Below are positions 34,207-43,662 of a stretch of 64,000 nt of DNA, one piece after another; within the stretch, counting starts at the first letter, position 1; each line of letters starts with the position of its first letter. The stretch comes from Leptospiraceae bacterium (GTDB lineage: Bacteria; Spirochaetota; Leptospiria; Leptospirales; Leptospiraceae), in NCBI GenBank assembly GCA_024233835.1, contig JACKPC010000002.1, positions 829,001-893,000 of the forward strand, given 5' to 3'. The notes beneath the pieces are model-generated. The model made no database searches. It had not been told where the DNA came from and worked only from the letters and a program-made list of their open reading frames with translations. Position numbers and translations under genes: made by a program.

Positions 34207-35121
34207 TCAAACAGAAGAAGAGTTTAATAAAGACTCAACTTCAGCTAGCGTTAAACCTGTAGTTTCTGCAATTTCTGTAAAACTTTGTCCTCTGGCAAAA
34301 AGCCGATTGACCATAGTCTTATAAAGCAAACTTTTATCCTCCTCTGCTTTTTTAATTGCTTCTTCTTTTTCCTGCTCCGCCTTCTGTTTTTCTTCCTCTG
34401 CCTTCTGTTTTTCGGCTTCGGCTCTCTTCACACGTGTATCATACATGGATAGAACGACTTTCCTGCCTTCTTCTTCCTTCATTTCACGAATCTGTAAAGG
34501 AGATAATCTGTCATAGTCTATCAGTTGAACCGCTTTCCTTATGCCTTCGTTTTTTAAATTTACCCTATAGTTTTCCTGGTTATAAATAGACTCATAGATA
34601 AGATCTAACCAATCGCGATAATTTGCAGGCATACTATCTGTTCTATTGTGTGGATTTAACAAAATAAATTTATGACCAAATATAGGCACAAGTTTATCCA
34701 TAAGGTTTCTCGGATCTGCACTGGAGATAAGAACCTCATCTTTAATAGGATTTCCATTTATATCCAGACCATCATAGGGACTGGATATAATAACTATGGT
34801 ATAAACTACCTGATTGGTTTTGTAATCTTTTGAACTTTTCTGTTGTTCTGAAATTGCCATATTATGGTAATGCAAAAAGCGATCAAAGTGGTAATCATAT
34901 TCCACGTTCTGGATTTCGATGATAAATCGCTCGTCTTCGGTTTCAGCAAAAATATCATAGGCAAAATCGATATTACCAATCTTAGGTGAGAACCTTTTTT
35001 CTGTTTCAATATTCCCAAGAATAACATCAAGGCCAAGAATATCTCTAACAAAGCAAGTCAGGACTTCTCTGTCAGTAAAGGCAATTTTAAAAATAACTTC
35101 ATTGCTTAAAGGTGCCAGCAT
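34207..35121 (-). CDS. Rpn-family recombination-promoting nuclease (PD-(D/E)XK)
   Basis: 304 aa. Motif line: SNEVIFKIAFTDREVL, IDFAYDIFAETEDERFIIEI followed by QN (D...ExQ), YHFDRFLHYHNMAIS, and VVYTIVIISSPYDG. This is the Rpn/YhgA-like putative transposase fold, known to cut DNA and promote recombination. Residues 230-275 are a charged coiled coil with three 'AEKQKAEEEK' steps, and the end RLFARGQSFTEIAETTGLTL resembles a small HTH. It is isolated and not within a recognisable mobile element, though short repeat 35245-35261 lies nearby. Confidence 0.85.
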   Translation of the reverse strand: MLAPLSNEVIFKIAFTDREVLTCFVRDILGLDVILGNIETEKRFSPKIGNIDFAYDIFAETEDERFIIEIQNVEYDYHFDRFLHYHNMAISEQQKSSKDYKTNQVVYTIVIISSPYDGLDINGNPIKDEVLISSADPRNLMDKLVPIFGHKFILLNPHNRTDSMPANYRDWLDLIYESIYNQENYRVNLKNEGIRKAVQLIDYDRLSPLQIREMKEEEGRKVVLSMYDTRVKRAEAEKQKAEEEKQKAEQEKEEAIKKAEEDKSLLYKTMVNRLFARGQSFTEIAETTGLTLAEVESLLNSSSV

Positions 35122-35244
35122 AATACCAGATATTTGATAAGTTTATAAAGAAAGTCAAGAGGAAAACACTGTTATGAAATGAAAGAGGCTATCTAAAAAA
35201 TCGCTTCGTATCGTAGTTGCCAGACCCTGGATAGGTAGTAATAC

Positions 35245-35261
35245 CATATCGAAGGGCGGCA
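35245..35261. repeat. 17-bp repeat also present inverted at 41393-41409
   Basis: CATATCGAAGGGCGGCA. The identical sequence lies in reverse orientation about 6.1 kb away. It sits between the 3' end of rpoD and the Rpn gene. Confidence 0.7.
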
Positions 35262-35281
35262 GCTACAGTTTAAATATCTGT

Positions 35282-37063
35282 TTAATCCAGAATATAATCT
35301 TTCAGTTTTTTAGATCGGGTTGGATGCCTGAGTCTTCGAAGGGCCTTGGCTTCAATCTGTCGAATTCTTTCCCTTGTTACCTTGAATTGATAGCCAACCT
35401 CTTCCAGAGTTTGCGCATAACCATCATCCAGACCAAAACGCATACGAATTACTTTCTGTTCCCTTGCAGGCAAGGTTTGAAGTACCTGCCGAATTTGCTC
35501 GGCCAAAATACTACCGGCAGCTGCATTTATGGGAGATTCAACTTCTTTGTCCTCAATAAAATCTCCGAGTTCCGAGTCCTCTTCCGAACCGACCGGAATT
35601 TCCAGAGAAATAGGCTCCCTTCCCACATTTTTTACAGCTTTTACTTTTTGAACCGGCCAACCCAGACGTTCGGCAATTTCCTCATTAGTAGGATCACGTC
35701 CAAACTCCTGTACAAAGAGTCTTGCTTCTCGAATGACCTTATTCACCTGCTCGATCATATGAACCGGCACCCGGATGGTTCTTGCCTGATCCGAAATAGC
35801 TCGTGTAATAGCCTGACGGATCCACCAGGTAGCATAAGTAGAAAACTTATAACCTTTCTTGTATTCAAACTTATCGACAGCCTTGATTAAACCAATATTT
35901 CCTTCCTGGATCAGGTCAAAGAAATGCATTCCACGATTAGCATAGCGTTTGGCAATAGATACAACAAGCCTTAGGTTAGCTTTAACCAATTCCTTTTTTG
36001 CCTGGGAGATTTCTCTTTCTCCCTTTATAATTTTTTCTCCCCATTCTTTGATTATATCTGTAGGAGAACCGGCTTCCTGTTCCATCCGGCGGAGTTTTCT
36101 TTCATTATTACGGATATCCTTAATCACTTCCCGAACTTCATCAATCGGGACACCCATCATTTTTTCAATGTCTTCTATATTTTCATTTTTCTCAATAAAA
36201 CGGTTAAAAGTTTTAATTTCTTTTACATCATGACCGTATCTGGCTTTAATCTTTAAGAAATGACGATCGATTTCTTTGATACGAAAAACCATGGATTTTA
36301 TTTTTTGGGAAAGCTTCTGAATCTCTCTTTGTGATACACCGATTTGCCGTACGCATACATCGATCCTTGCAGTAGCCTGTTCAATTTTATCTTTTAGCTC
36401 CCGGAATTTCTTGCTATTTTCAGAATACTTGCGTATTTTATTTATAGCCTCATTCAGAACTTTTTCTTCTCCCTGGATCAAATCCATATTATCAAAAAAC
36501 AGTTTTTCCAGTTTGTCAGCTTCTATCTGGTTCAGAGCATACATCTTGTCAACATGAACCAATTCATAAACCTTAATTTTACGGCTTTTAATTTTAGGAA
36601 TTAACTTTAGGAAATTAGCACGCAGAATACTGGAAGAAAGGATGGTTTCTTCAATAATTTTTTCTCCCTTTTCTATCCTTTTGGCCAAAAAGACTTCTGT
36701 TTCACCGGAAATTAAGCTTACCTTTCCAATCTCTTTCAGATAAAGGCGAATCGGATCCTCAGAAGAAGCACTCACTACATTAGTTTCTTTTTTCTTACGA
36801 CTGGGCTTTTCTTCCTTCCCGGCTGGTGCTGCAGGAGTTGGAGGAGCCGCAGCAGCCTGTTGATTTTCGAGGGCTTTTTTGGAATATTCCTCGACAACCT
36901 CGATTCCCATCTCATGCAATAAAGTAAATACATCGTCTATCTTTTCAGAATTCAGAATCTTATCAGGAAGAATATCATTGATTTCATCATATGACACTTC
37001 ACTGTTGGTCTTGCCTATAGAAATAATTCTCTGAACCTCCGGAAGGCTCTGCAAATTTTCCAT
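35282..37063 (-). CDS. rpoD: Primary RNA polymerase sigma factor (sigma-70)
   Basis: 593 aa from ATG 37063 (MENLQSLPEVQRII). A longer frame starting at 37126 would overlap dnaG by 56 bases and is less likely. Region 1.2 DPIRLYLKEIGKVSLI; region 2 LVVSIAKRYANRGMHFFDLI, EGNIGLIKAVDKF, FSTYATWWIRQAITRAI; region 3 TIRVPVHMIEQVNK; region 4 MRFGLDDGYAQTLEEVG, RERIRQIEAKALRRLRHP. Directs RNA polymerase to housekeeping promoters. Seven bases separate it from the dnaG stop, so it is the last gene of rpsU-yqeY-dnaG-rpoD. Confidence 0.97.
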   Translation of the reverse strand: MENLQSLPEVQRIISIGKTNSEVSYDEINDILPDKILNSEKIDDVFTLLHEMGIEVVEEYSKKALENQQAAAAPPTPAAPAGKEEKPSRKKKETNVVSASSEDPIRLYLKEIGKVSLISGETEVFLAKRIEKGEKIIEETILSSSILRANFLKLIPKIKSRKIKVYELVHVDKMYALNQIEADKLEKLFFDNMDLIQGEEKVLNEAINKIRKYSENSKKFRELKDKIEQATARIDVCVRQIGVSQREIQKLSQKIKSMVFRIKEIDRHFLKIKARYGHDVKEIKTFNRFIEKNENIEDIEKMMGVPIDEVREVIKDIRNNERKLRRMEQEAGSPTDIIKEWGEKIIKGEREISQAKKELVKANLRLVVSIAKRYANRGMHFFDLIQEGNIGLIKAVDKFEYKKGYKFSTYATWWIRQAITRAISDQARTIRVPVHMIEQVNKVIREARLFVQEFGRDPTNEEIAERLGWPVQKVKAVKNVGREPISLEIPVGSEEDSELGDFIEDKEVESPINAAAGSILAEQIRQVLQTLPAREQKVIRMRFGLDDGYAQTLEEVGYQFKVTRERIRQIEAKALRRLRHPTRSKKLKDYILD

Positions 37064-37070
37064 ATTCTCG

Positions 37071-38891
37071 TTAACCTCTTTCTGGACCTGGTGTGCGTTC
37101 TCGTAATTTGTTTCTAAGTTCTTCACGTTTAATGCTTAATTCCATTAGCCTTTTAATAGTTTCTGCTTTCTCAGTTTCCACCATATTAGGTTCAAAAACA
37201 GAGAGGCGCTTTATCTTTTCTTCCAGACTTAAAAGTTCGTGCCTGTCTAAAAGTTCCAAAAAAATTTCTACTACATTTTCCCTTTGCTCTGTTTCTTCTA
37301 TCAGGTAACCAGCAATAAAATCAATACTGATTCCCTGAACATCTGAAGACAAAAGTCCTTCCGGTGAAATCTGTTCTTCGTTAAGAAATAGAGTATAAAT
37401 ATAATCCCAGAGAAACGAAGCGTCGTCGTCGACAAAATCCACTTCAGAGAGTCGGTTTGCATATTCGAAAAGCTCATTATGCATAATAAGCATAGCAATC
37501 AAGCGCTTTTCACAAATAGCAAGAGGGCTCTGAGTTTTTTTAACTTTTTTTTCAGTATCGGGATTATTTGTTTTGACTTGAAAATTATTATTTTGTTTGC
37601 TGCCGCTGAAAAAATCTTCAGAAAGTGCAGAGGCTTCGATACCGAGTTTCTCCGCTGACAATTTCAGATACATGTCCTGATCCGTTTTCAAGTTTAGGTT
37701 TCGAATAAATTGGAAAAGACCTTCGAGGGCCCTGCGTTTTTTTTCCGGACTCGAACCCGAAGAAACTCCGCTTAAAATTTCAGATAAAATAAACGCTGAA
37801 AGTTCGAGAGATTTATCTTCTATCAACCTATCGATTTCAAGTTTATTCTTTTCCCTGGACAAATCAAAGGGATCTTTCCCATCTTCCAGAAGAAAAATTT
37901 TGACAGGCATTTTTTCGTTCAGACAAAGCTGGCTCGCTCGAAACGCAGCCCGCTTACCAGCGCTATCTCCATCATACATTAAAAGAAGTTCATCTGCATA
38001 ACTTCTTAAAGTACGAATCTGAACCTCACTGAGTCCTGTTCCAAGTGGAGCCACTACGTAATCAATTTCTCTGGCAAATAGACCGATTACATCCAAATAA
38101 CCCTCAACAAGAATGGCTTTACGATTCTTTCGAATAGAAGGTCCTGCCTGGTAAAGATTATAAAAAGAACTACCCTTATCATAAACAATCGAAGCCGGAC
38201 TATTTATATATTTTGCTTCATTTGATTCTCCGATTACTCTTCCACCAAAGGCTGCAATATTTCCATTCCTATCTTTAATAGGAAAAATCAATCTGGAACG
38301 AAAAAAATCGTAATATTCTCCTGTCTTACCGGCTCGCTCTTTTAATAGACCAAGAGATAAGGCCTGCTTTTTTTCTCTATCAGTTTTACATACTGCCTGT
38401 AAAAGATTCTGGTAACCGGGAGGGGCATAGCCCAGCTCAAAATATTCCGCTTCCTTTTCTGAAATTTTACGAGAAGCAAGATAATCCCTCGCTTCTTTCC
38501 CTATTCCAGAATAAAGGGACGCCTTAAAGAAACTTAAAGCCTTACGATTCAGGGAAAAAAGTTCAATTTTCTCATCCTGTTTATCTTTGTCCCGGTCAGA
38601 AATCTGTAGAGGAATACCGGAATAGTCAGCCAGAATTTCCCTGGCTCGATTAAAATCTACCTTCTCGAACTCCTGGACAAAAGTAAAAATATCTCCTGAT
38701 TTTCCACAGCCAAAACAATGAAAAAAACCCAGATCAGGTGAAACGGTAAATGAAGGAGTCTTTTCATTATGAAAAGGACATAATCCAAGGTAACGCCTAC
38801 CCTGTTTCTTGAGTTGAATATGTCTGGAAATATAAGATTCAAGACGGACTTCCCTCTTGACTCGTTCAACAAATTCTTTAAAGGTTTGCAA
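37071..38891 (-). CDS. dnaG: DNA primase
   Basis: 606 aa. CHC2 zinc motif CPFHNEKTPSF plus HCFGCGKSGDIFTF (residues 38-68). Toprim core with ILVEGYLDVIGLF and LLMYDGDSAGKRAA, and AAFGGRVIG. The C-terminal helicase-binding domain follows. Makes RNA primers for replication. It lies between yqeY (6 bp gap) and rpoD. ATG start after the AACTTAGATTGC-like context; length fits the family. Confidence 0.97.
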   Translation of the reverse strand: MQTFKEFVERVKREVRLESYISRHIQLKKQGRRYLGLCPFHNEKTPSFTVSPDLGFFHCFGCGKSGDIFTFVQEFEKVDFNRAREILADYSGIPLQISDRDKDKQDEKIELFSLNRKALSFFKASLYSGIGKEARDYLASRKISEKEAEYFELGYAPPGYQNLLQAVCKTDREKKQALSLGLLKERAGKTGEYYDFFRSRLIFPIKDRNGNIAAFGGRVIGESNEAKYINSPASIVYDKGSSFYNLYQAGPSIRKNRKAILVEGYLDVIGLFAREIDYVVAPLGTGLSEVQIRTLRSYADELLLMYDGDSAGKRAAFRASQLCLNEKMPVKIFLLEDGKDPFDLSREKNKLEIDRLIEDKSLELSAFILSEILSGVSSGSSPEKKRRALEGLFQFIRNLNLKTDQDMYLKLSAEKLGIEASALSEDFFSGSKQNNNFQVKTNNPDTEKKVKKTQSPLAICEKRLIAMLIMHNELFEYANRLSEVDFVDDDASFLWDYIYTLFLNEEQISPEGLLSSDVQGISIDFIAGYLIEETEQRENVVEIFLELLDRHELLSLEEKIKRLSVFEPNMVETEKAETIKRLMELSIKREELRNKLRERTPGPERG

Positions 38892-38897
38892 TCTAAG

Positions 38898-39356
38898 TTA
38901 GAATAACTTCTGAATCTCTTCTTTTACAAGAAGAGCAACAAGGGCACCATCTATGTTCTTTCCCTTTAATTCTTGCATGGCTTTACCAACATACTTCCCT
39001 GAATCAGCCGCTTTTGTAGGTGGGTTTTCTTTTATAAGTTTTGCGATAAGCTCCAGAATCTCTTCTCTGGATAAAGGAGGAGGAAGATAGGAAGAAAGAA
39101 TTTCCGCTTCATGCTCTTCCCTTTGTTTTAGGTCTTCACGTCCAGCTCTTTCATATTCTCCGGCAGACTCCTCTCTCTGTTTCATAGCCTTTTTTATAAT
39201 AGAAAGGACTTTTTCATCATCCAGAGAGGAGGCCCCTGTCTTCGCGAGCTCATATTGAATATCAGATTTCAACATCCTGAGTACAGGAAGCGTATTCTGA
39301 TCCTTTCTCTTAATGGCCGCTTTTAAATCTTCGTTAATCTTTGCCTGTAAAGACAT
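38898..39356 (-). CDS. yqeY: GatB/YqeY family protein
   Basis: 152 aa. INEDLKAAIKRKDQNTLPVL, MLKSDIQYELAKTGA, then EILSSYLPPPLSREEILELI and KYVGKAMQELKGKNIDGALV, the YqeY/GatB C-terminal tRNA-binding-like fold. A free-standing helper of unclear role, regularly found between rpsU and dnaG, as here. Confidence 0.95.
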   Translation of the reverse strand: MSLQAKINEDLKAAIKRKDQNTLPVLRMLKSDIQYELAKTGASSLDDEKVLSIIKKAMKQREESAGEYERAGREDLKQREEHEAEILSSYLPPPLSREEILELIAKLIKENPPTKAADSGKYVGKAMQELKGKNIDGALVALLVKEEIQKLF

Positions 39357-39381
39357 CAGTTTAAACTTACTCTAAATTAAA

Positions 39382-39612
39382 TTATAACTTATCTTTTTTC
39401 GCGAAGATACGTTTTTTTTTGTCTCTCTTTCTTTTGGCAGCTTCAACAGCTTTTTTACGGATTACGCTGGGTTTTTCGAAGTGTTCTCTTTTTTTTATTT
39501 CACTGAGGATTCCTGCATTTGCACAATCTCTTTTGAATCTTCTGAGGGCTCCTTCAATGGATTCCCCTTCTTTAATAACGATCCCGACTTCTCTCGGAGA
39601 ATTACCTACCAT
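39382..39612 (-). CDS. rpsU: Ribosomal protein S21 (bS21)
   Basis: 76 aa. VIKEGESIEGALRRFKRDCA followed by EKPSVIRKKAVEAAKRKRDK, the standard bS21 helices with a basic tail, slightly longer at the N-terminus (MVGNSPREVGI). First gene of the rpsU-yqeY-dnaG-rpoD macromolecular-synthesis operon. Confidence 0.96.
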   Translation of the reverse strand: MVGNSPREVGIVIKEGESIEGALRRFKRDCANAGILSEIKKREHFEKPSVIRKKAVEAAKRKRDKKKRIFAKKDKL

Positions 39613-39695
39613 CTAAACTCCTTGGACTTTTATTTCAATTTAACAGCATATTATAAATGGTAATTTTTGTCAAGTGCCCTTCAGATATTGATTGC

Positions 39696-39923
39696 TCAGG
39701 CTGCAAAAAATTCAGCTTTTTGTATTGTTGAAAACTCTATTCGGAAAACATTTCCGTCTTTTTCATTTTTAATTACCGCATCTCCATCAATCTTCCGATT
39801 TTTATCTAATTCGACGATGCTTCCATCTTTCAAATAAAGAACTATATCTATACCCCTGTAATTTACGTATCTGGATAAAACTTTTTTGAATGTATTTCTC
39901 TTTTGTGCGAGTTCGTCCATCAC
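39696..39923 (-). CDS. Small protein of unknown function
   Basis: 75 aa, ATG start. Beta-rich, with GIDIVLYLKDGSIVELDKNR and VFRIEFSTIQKAEFFAA. No signal peptide. The strand pattern 'DIVLYLKDGS..ELD' is SH3/Sm-like but no family can be named. Alone in its transcription unit, 83 bp downstream of the rpsU start and divergent from the CYTH gene. Confidence 0.55.
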   Translation of the reverse strand: MMDELAQKRNTFKKVLSRYVNYRGIDIVLYLKDGSIVELDKNRKIDGDAVIKNEKDGNVFRIEFSTIQKAEFFAA

Positions 39924-40117
39924 CTAACCCTTATGTCCTATTATATTATGTCAGTTTTATATACGGTACGTTTCCGAAGGAGCTTAACATAATTTTTTTG
40001 CACATTAGAAAAAAATAAGATTTTTAAATACGAGACATAAACAAATTTTTCTACTTCAAAATAAACCTCAATATAAATTTCCTTGCAGAATAATCAAATT
40101 CAAAATAATCCATCATT

Positions 40118-40585
40118 ATGGGATTAGAGATCGAACGCAAATTCTTAGTGAAAATAGATAAACTCCCCGAACTTTCAGAGGGAAAAGAAATTCAGCAGGG
40201 CTACATTTCTTCCGAAGGAGCTGCTGTTATCAGAATACGGATTATGGCAGAAAAAGCCTTCCTTACTATCAAGTCAAACTCCCCCGGCTTAAGTCGCTTA
40301 GAATTTGAGTATGCAATTCCTATGAATGATGCGAAAGATATGATCCAGCAACTCTGCAAAGGTAAATACATCAAAAAAAAGCGTTATACTTTACAGGTAG
40401 CAAAGCATACCTGGGAAATAGATGTATTCGAAGATGAGAATAAAGGCTTGATAATAGCAGAAATTGAGTTGGAAACTGAATCGGAAAGCTTTGAACTCCC
40501 CGATTGGATTGAAAAGGAAGTTACATCTGAAAAAAAATATTATAATGCAAACCTGATGAAATCACCATATCTTCAGTGGAAATAA
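40118..40585 (+). CDS. CYTH-domain (triphosphate tunnel) protein
   Basis: 155 aa. Opens with the diagnostic MGLEIERKFLVK (ExExK), then QGYISSEGAAVIRIRIMAEK, FLTIKSNSPGLSRLEFEYAI, WEIDVFEDENKGLIIAEIEL and KYYNANLMKSPY. CYTH proteins bind metal-triphosphates in an eight-strand tunnel and often hydrolyse inorganic tripolyphosphate. Free-standing, convergent with the enoyl-CoA hydratase gene (5 bp apart). Confidence 0.92.
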   Translation: MGLEIERKFLVKIDKLPELSEGKEIQQGYISSEGAAVIRIRIMAEKAFLTIKSNSPGLSRLEFEYAIPMNDAKDMIQQLCKGKYIKKKRYTLQVAKHTWEIDVFEDENKGLIIAEIELETESESFELPDWIEKEVTSEKKYYNANLMKSPYLQWK

Positions 40586-40590
40586 TAAAT

Positions 40591-41373
40591 TCACTTCCCC
40601 TTAAATACCGGTTTACGTTTTTCTAAAAAAGCTGTATAACCTTCCCTGTAATCCTCACTATCATAGCAGGCATTCATTGCTTCCATAATTTTTTCAAAAT
40701 GCCTGTCCTCCGGTGCCTTTATATGCTCGTTTATAGCTACCTTCACAGCATGAACACTCAAAGGTGCATTTTCTGCTATCTTCATCGCATACTTTTTTGT
40801 AAATTCTACCAATTCCAATACAGGCACAACCTGATGAACAAGCCCCATATTCTTTGCTTCAAGAGCATTATAAAGCTTGGCAGTATACAACATTTCTCTT
40901 GCATAAGAAGCACCTACGACATTGATAACCTGCTGAACATTTTCATAACCATAGGCCAAACCTAATTTGGCTGGAGGCAAGGCAAAACTGGAATTATCTG
41001 CTGATATCCTGAGATCAGAATTTAATGCAATCGCACACCCCCCCCCAATACAAAATCCATGAATCATAGAAATTACCGGTTTATAAGAATTACGTATAGA
41101 ACGAAAGGCCACCTGCGTTGCTTCATTATAAAACTCAGCTGTTTCGAGATTATTGCGAAGTTCTTTAAACTCCGAAATATCTGCTCCGGCAATAAAGGCT
41201 TCCTCACCGGCTCCCCGAAATAAAATAACCCGAATCTCTTCATCCCGATTCAATTCTTCGATTAATTTGGGAATAGATTGCCACATAAGCAAATTTAGTG
41301 CGTTTCGTTTTTCCGGACGGTTAAAAATTATCCAGCCAAGCTTTCCATCTTTTTCTAATACAATATGTTCCAT
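40591..41373 (-). CDS. Enoyl-CoA hydratase/isomerase family protein
   Basis: 260 aa. Crotonase fold: NRPEKRNALNLLMWQSIPK, oxyanion-hole loops FIAGADISEFKELR and MIHGFCIGGGCAIALNSDLR, then FALPPAKLGLAYGYENVQQV. Hydrates or isomerises acyl-CoA intermediates in fatty-acid or related catabolism. Glu appears at the catalytic position in 'AYGYENVQ', but the exact reaction cannot be assigned. Monocistronic. Confidence 0.88.
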   Translation of the reverse strand: MEHIVLEKDGKLGWIIFNRPEKRNALNLLMWQSIPKLIEELNRDEEIRVILFRGAGEEAFIAGADISEFKELRNNLETAEFYNEATQVAFRSIRNSYKPVISMIHGFCIGGGCAIALNSDLRISADNSSFALPPAKLGLAYGYENVQQVINVVGASYAREMLYTAKLYNALEAKNMGLVHQVVPVLELVEFTKKYAMKIAENAPLSVHAVKVAINEHIKAPEDRHFEKIMEAMNACYDSEDYREGYTAFLEKRKPVFKGK

Positions 41374-41392
41374 CTCGTTTTATTTCTTAGTA

Positions 41393-41429
41393 TGCCGCCC
41401 TTCGATATGAAACATCTGCTATCGAAGGG
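41393..41429. repeat. Hairpin containing a copy of the 17-bp repeat
   Basis: Arms CCCTTCGATA (41398-41407) and TATCGAAGGG (41420-41429) are exact complements with a 12-base loop, just 3' of the PilZ gene. The left half TGCCGCCCTTCGATATG (41393-41409) is the inverted copy of 35245-35261. No T-run, so not a clear intrinsic terminator. Confidence 0.75.
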
Positions 41430-41444
41430 GTAAGCCATTAAAGA

Positions 41445-42554
41445 TTATCTTTCTCTTTCGTCCTGCTTATAAAAGAGTCTGTGGACCAGAAGCAGAAAGT
41501 TATAAATAGACTCTCGTTTTAAATTTTCAAAGGAAACTCCAAAACCAACGGGTTTATCGTATTTTTTTTCCGTATTAATCCAACTGACAAAAGCATCTCC
41601 GGAAAAAGAAATTCCCATCATAGAGAAATTAAATTGAACTTTTTCTCCCTTTTGTACGGAAGCGGAATCAGAAACAAAGAAAAATCCTCCTTCCGAAATG
41701 TTCAGAATATACCCATCTATCTTCTTATTATTCTGATATACATCTGCAAAAATCTTTTTATAATATCTAGGAAGAAGTTTTCCCTGTAAATATTCACTGA
41801 GTTTCTTCTGGCTTCCATATTGGCTATTTGAATAACTGAACTGAAGACCCAGTAAATCGCCTTCTCTTCTAACCGGCACAGCTTCGACCACCCAGTTTTC
41901 ATCCAGTTCTAATACTAATTTACATTCCTGTCCGAGCTCTATATTTCCATCAATCTTAGCAAGACAGCCACCCGGACTAATGTCGATAGTCGTAAAAGGA
42001 TACTTCTCACCGGGAATCGTAATGAGAGTCCCTTTAACCGGAATTTCAATCCTCCACTTACGGCGAAAACTTCTCGGCACAAGTGTAAGATAGGGAGTAG
42101 ATATATCTTTACTTAAAAAATATTGTAAAATGATGAAATAAAATAAAGTAAGGAGAAGATTATAAACAATCCTCGGACTTAAACCCGTATTAAAAACCCT
42201 GTAAATACTGTCAATGATGAGGATAAAATTAAAAGTCAAAAACAAAAAATATGCCCAGCGCTTTACCCCCAAAAGACCAACTCCAATCACAAAGGCCATC
42301 AGGTTCAACATGATTTTATAATAACGAATTCCAACTTCAACTACATAAAACTTCTGACTAATAGGAAAACGTTTGTGTATAATGCTTGTGGGTGGAGCCA
42401 AACTTGTAAAAATAGACTTATAATCATAGATAGGCTTCTCAATTTCTCTGGCAGTAGCCAGGTAGCTGATAAGCGGAATCATTACAAACAAAAAGCCTAT
42501 TAATATAAGCCTTTTTGGAAGTTTAGAAAAGGAAATTGGAAAAATTGCACTCAT
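41445..42554 (-). CDS. Membrane protein with two PilZ-type domains
   Basis: 369 aa from ATG 42554. A frame extends further to a TTG at 42599, but the AGAGGTG site (42559-42565) sits correctly for 42554. Four hydrophobic segments (about 10-150), then PilZ-like domain 1 (RRKWRIEIPVKGTLITIPG, TIDISPGGCLAKI) and PilZ-like domain 2 (ADVYQNNKKIDGYILNISEG, GFFFVSDSAS). PilZ domains bind cyclic-di-GMP; the RxxxR motif is not clearly visible in either, so c-di-GMP binding is uncertain. It may tune an envelope process. Confidence 0.8.
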   Translation of the reverse strand: MSAIFPISFSKLPKRLILIGFLFVMIPLISYLATAREIEKPIYDYKSIFTSLAPPTSIIHKRFPISQKFYVVEVGIRYYKIMLNLMAFVIGVGLLGVKRWAYFLFLTFNFILIIDSIYRVFNTGLSPRIVYNLLLTLFYFIILQYFLSKDISTPYLTLVPRSFRRKWRIEIPVKGTLITIPGEKYPFTTIDISPGGCLAKIDGNIELGQECKLVLELDENWVVEAVPVRREGDLLGLQFSYSNSQYGSQKKLSEYLQGKLLPRYYKKIFADVYQNNKKIDGYILNISEGGFFFVSDSASVQKGEKVQFNFSMMGISFSGDAFVSWINTEKKYDKPVGFGVSFENLKRESIYNFLLLVHRLFYKQDERER

Positions 42555-42624
42555 TATCACCTCTAAAAAGAGAATGTATAACCTTTTAATAATTGTCAAT
42601 CAATACAAGTATGAAAAATAAAGA

Positions 42625-43659
42625 TTATTTCATTTTTATTGAATTCTTTATAGATTCTTCTATCTCTTTCGCCTTTTCCCTGAGATTTTCCGGATAATTC
42701 AGAAACACAACAAGCCCGTTTTGTCCTGTCAAAAAATAAAACTCATGGGTATAAAAAGATTCTACCTTCCCATCATTTCCTCTTACTGAATAGGAATAAA
42801 GAAACTCATTTTGAGCGACTACAGTCTCCCTAAACAAGCGATTTTTCAATGACTGACTTATACCTCTTTTTCTATCCCAGAATCTCTTTAGGGATTTCAT
42901 ATTTAGACGGTAAGAAGAAAGAGAACGAAAATTTCCTATACTTACATACAGGCCTGCTTTCAAATCTTCTCCTTCTGTTAAACGCTTATATTCAGAATAA
43001 AAATCCGGCTTCAAATTCTCTTTCCTTTCCGGTAGTAGACGAAAACGGGAATAAGAATAAAAATATTCTTTATGAGTAAATACGTTTTTTTTCTCGGGAA
43101 AAAGATACTCCAATGTAGCAGGAAGCTCAAAACTATATCTCCAGATTTTACTCTCAAGATGCAGCCTTCTCTTATTTTTTTTATTCTGAATACAACCATA
43201 AGGTTCTGACTCATAACCTAATTCGCCTATGCCAAGTCCTTCAATCTCATTTATTTTTTTTTGCACATCCCGGTTTGACACAGGAGTCTGTTTCAAAAGG
43301 TTACAGAGTTTTAAACCCTTAAGGAGCAGTAGAGATTTTCCAAATTCTTTTTTCCCATATAATCCTTCCGCTTCCTCCCAAAAAAAAGGATAATGTGTAT
43401 CTTCCGGAAAAAGTCGTTTGTAAGAAGAAGAGCTAAAAAGATACTGAATTTTTCCCTGTCGGCTTACGAGAATTTCCCTACCGTAAGGATCGTTAAGACG
43501 GGTATAAGCCTTTAGAGAATCTGCATGGTTCAATGTAAGAGAATAAAGCCTCTTTTCTTTTTTTTGGATAGCTTTCATCCATTCTCCCCGAAGAAGCTCT
43601 TCTTCTGCAAAAAGGGAAAAGGATAAAATAAAAATTAGAATACATCGAAAAAACAACAA
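42625..43659 (-). CDS. Exported protein of unknown function
   Basis: 344 aa. Signal peptide (MLFFRCILIFILSFSLFAEE). The remainder is charged and aromatic without recognisable motifs (FYTHEFYFLTGQNGLVVFLN near the end). Ends 70 bp before the PilZ gene start and begins three bases after the methyltransferase stop, so it may share its transcript with 43663-44529. Probably periplasmic. Confidence 0.65.
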   Translation of the reverse strand: MLFFRCILIFILSFSLFAEEELLRGEWMKAIQKKEKRLYSLTLNHADSLKAYTRLNDPYGREILVSRQGKIQYLFSSSSYKRLFPEDTHYPFFWEEAEGLYGKKEFGKSLLLLKGLKLCNLLKQTPVSNRDVQKKINEIEGLGIGELGYESEPYGCIQNKKNKRRLHLESKIWRYSFELPATLEYLFPEKKNVFTHKEYFYSYSRFRLLPERKENLKPDFYSEYKRLTEGEDLKAGLYVSIGNFRSLSSYRLNMKSLKRFWDRKRGISQSLKNRLFRETVVAQNEFLYSYSVRGNDGKVESFYTHEFYFLTGQNGLVVFLNYPENLREKAKEIEESIKNSIKMK

Positions 43660-43662
43660 AAC

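Noticed and set aside
35282..37126. rpoD start at 37126
   Set aside because: It would overlap dnaG by 56 bases. ATG 37063 gives a regular sigma factor start after the dnaG stop.
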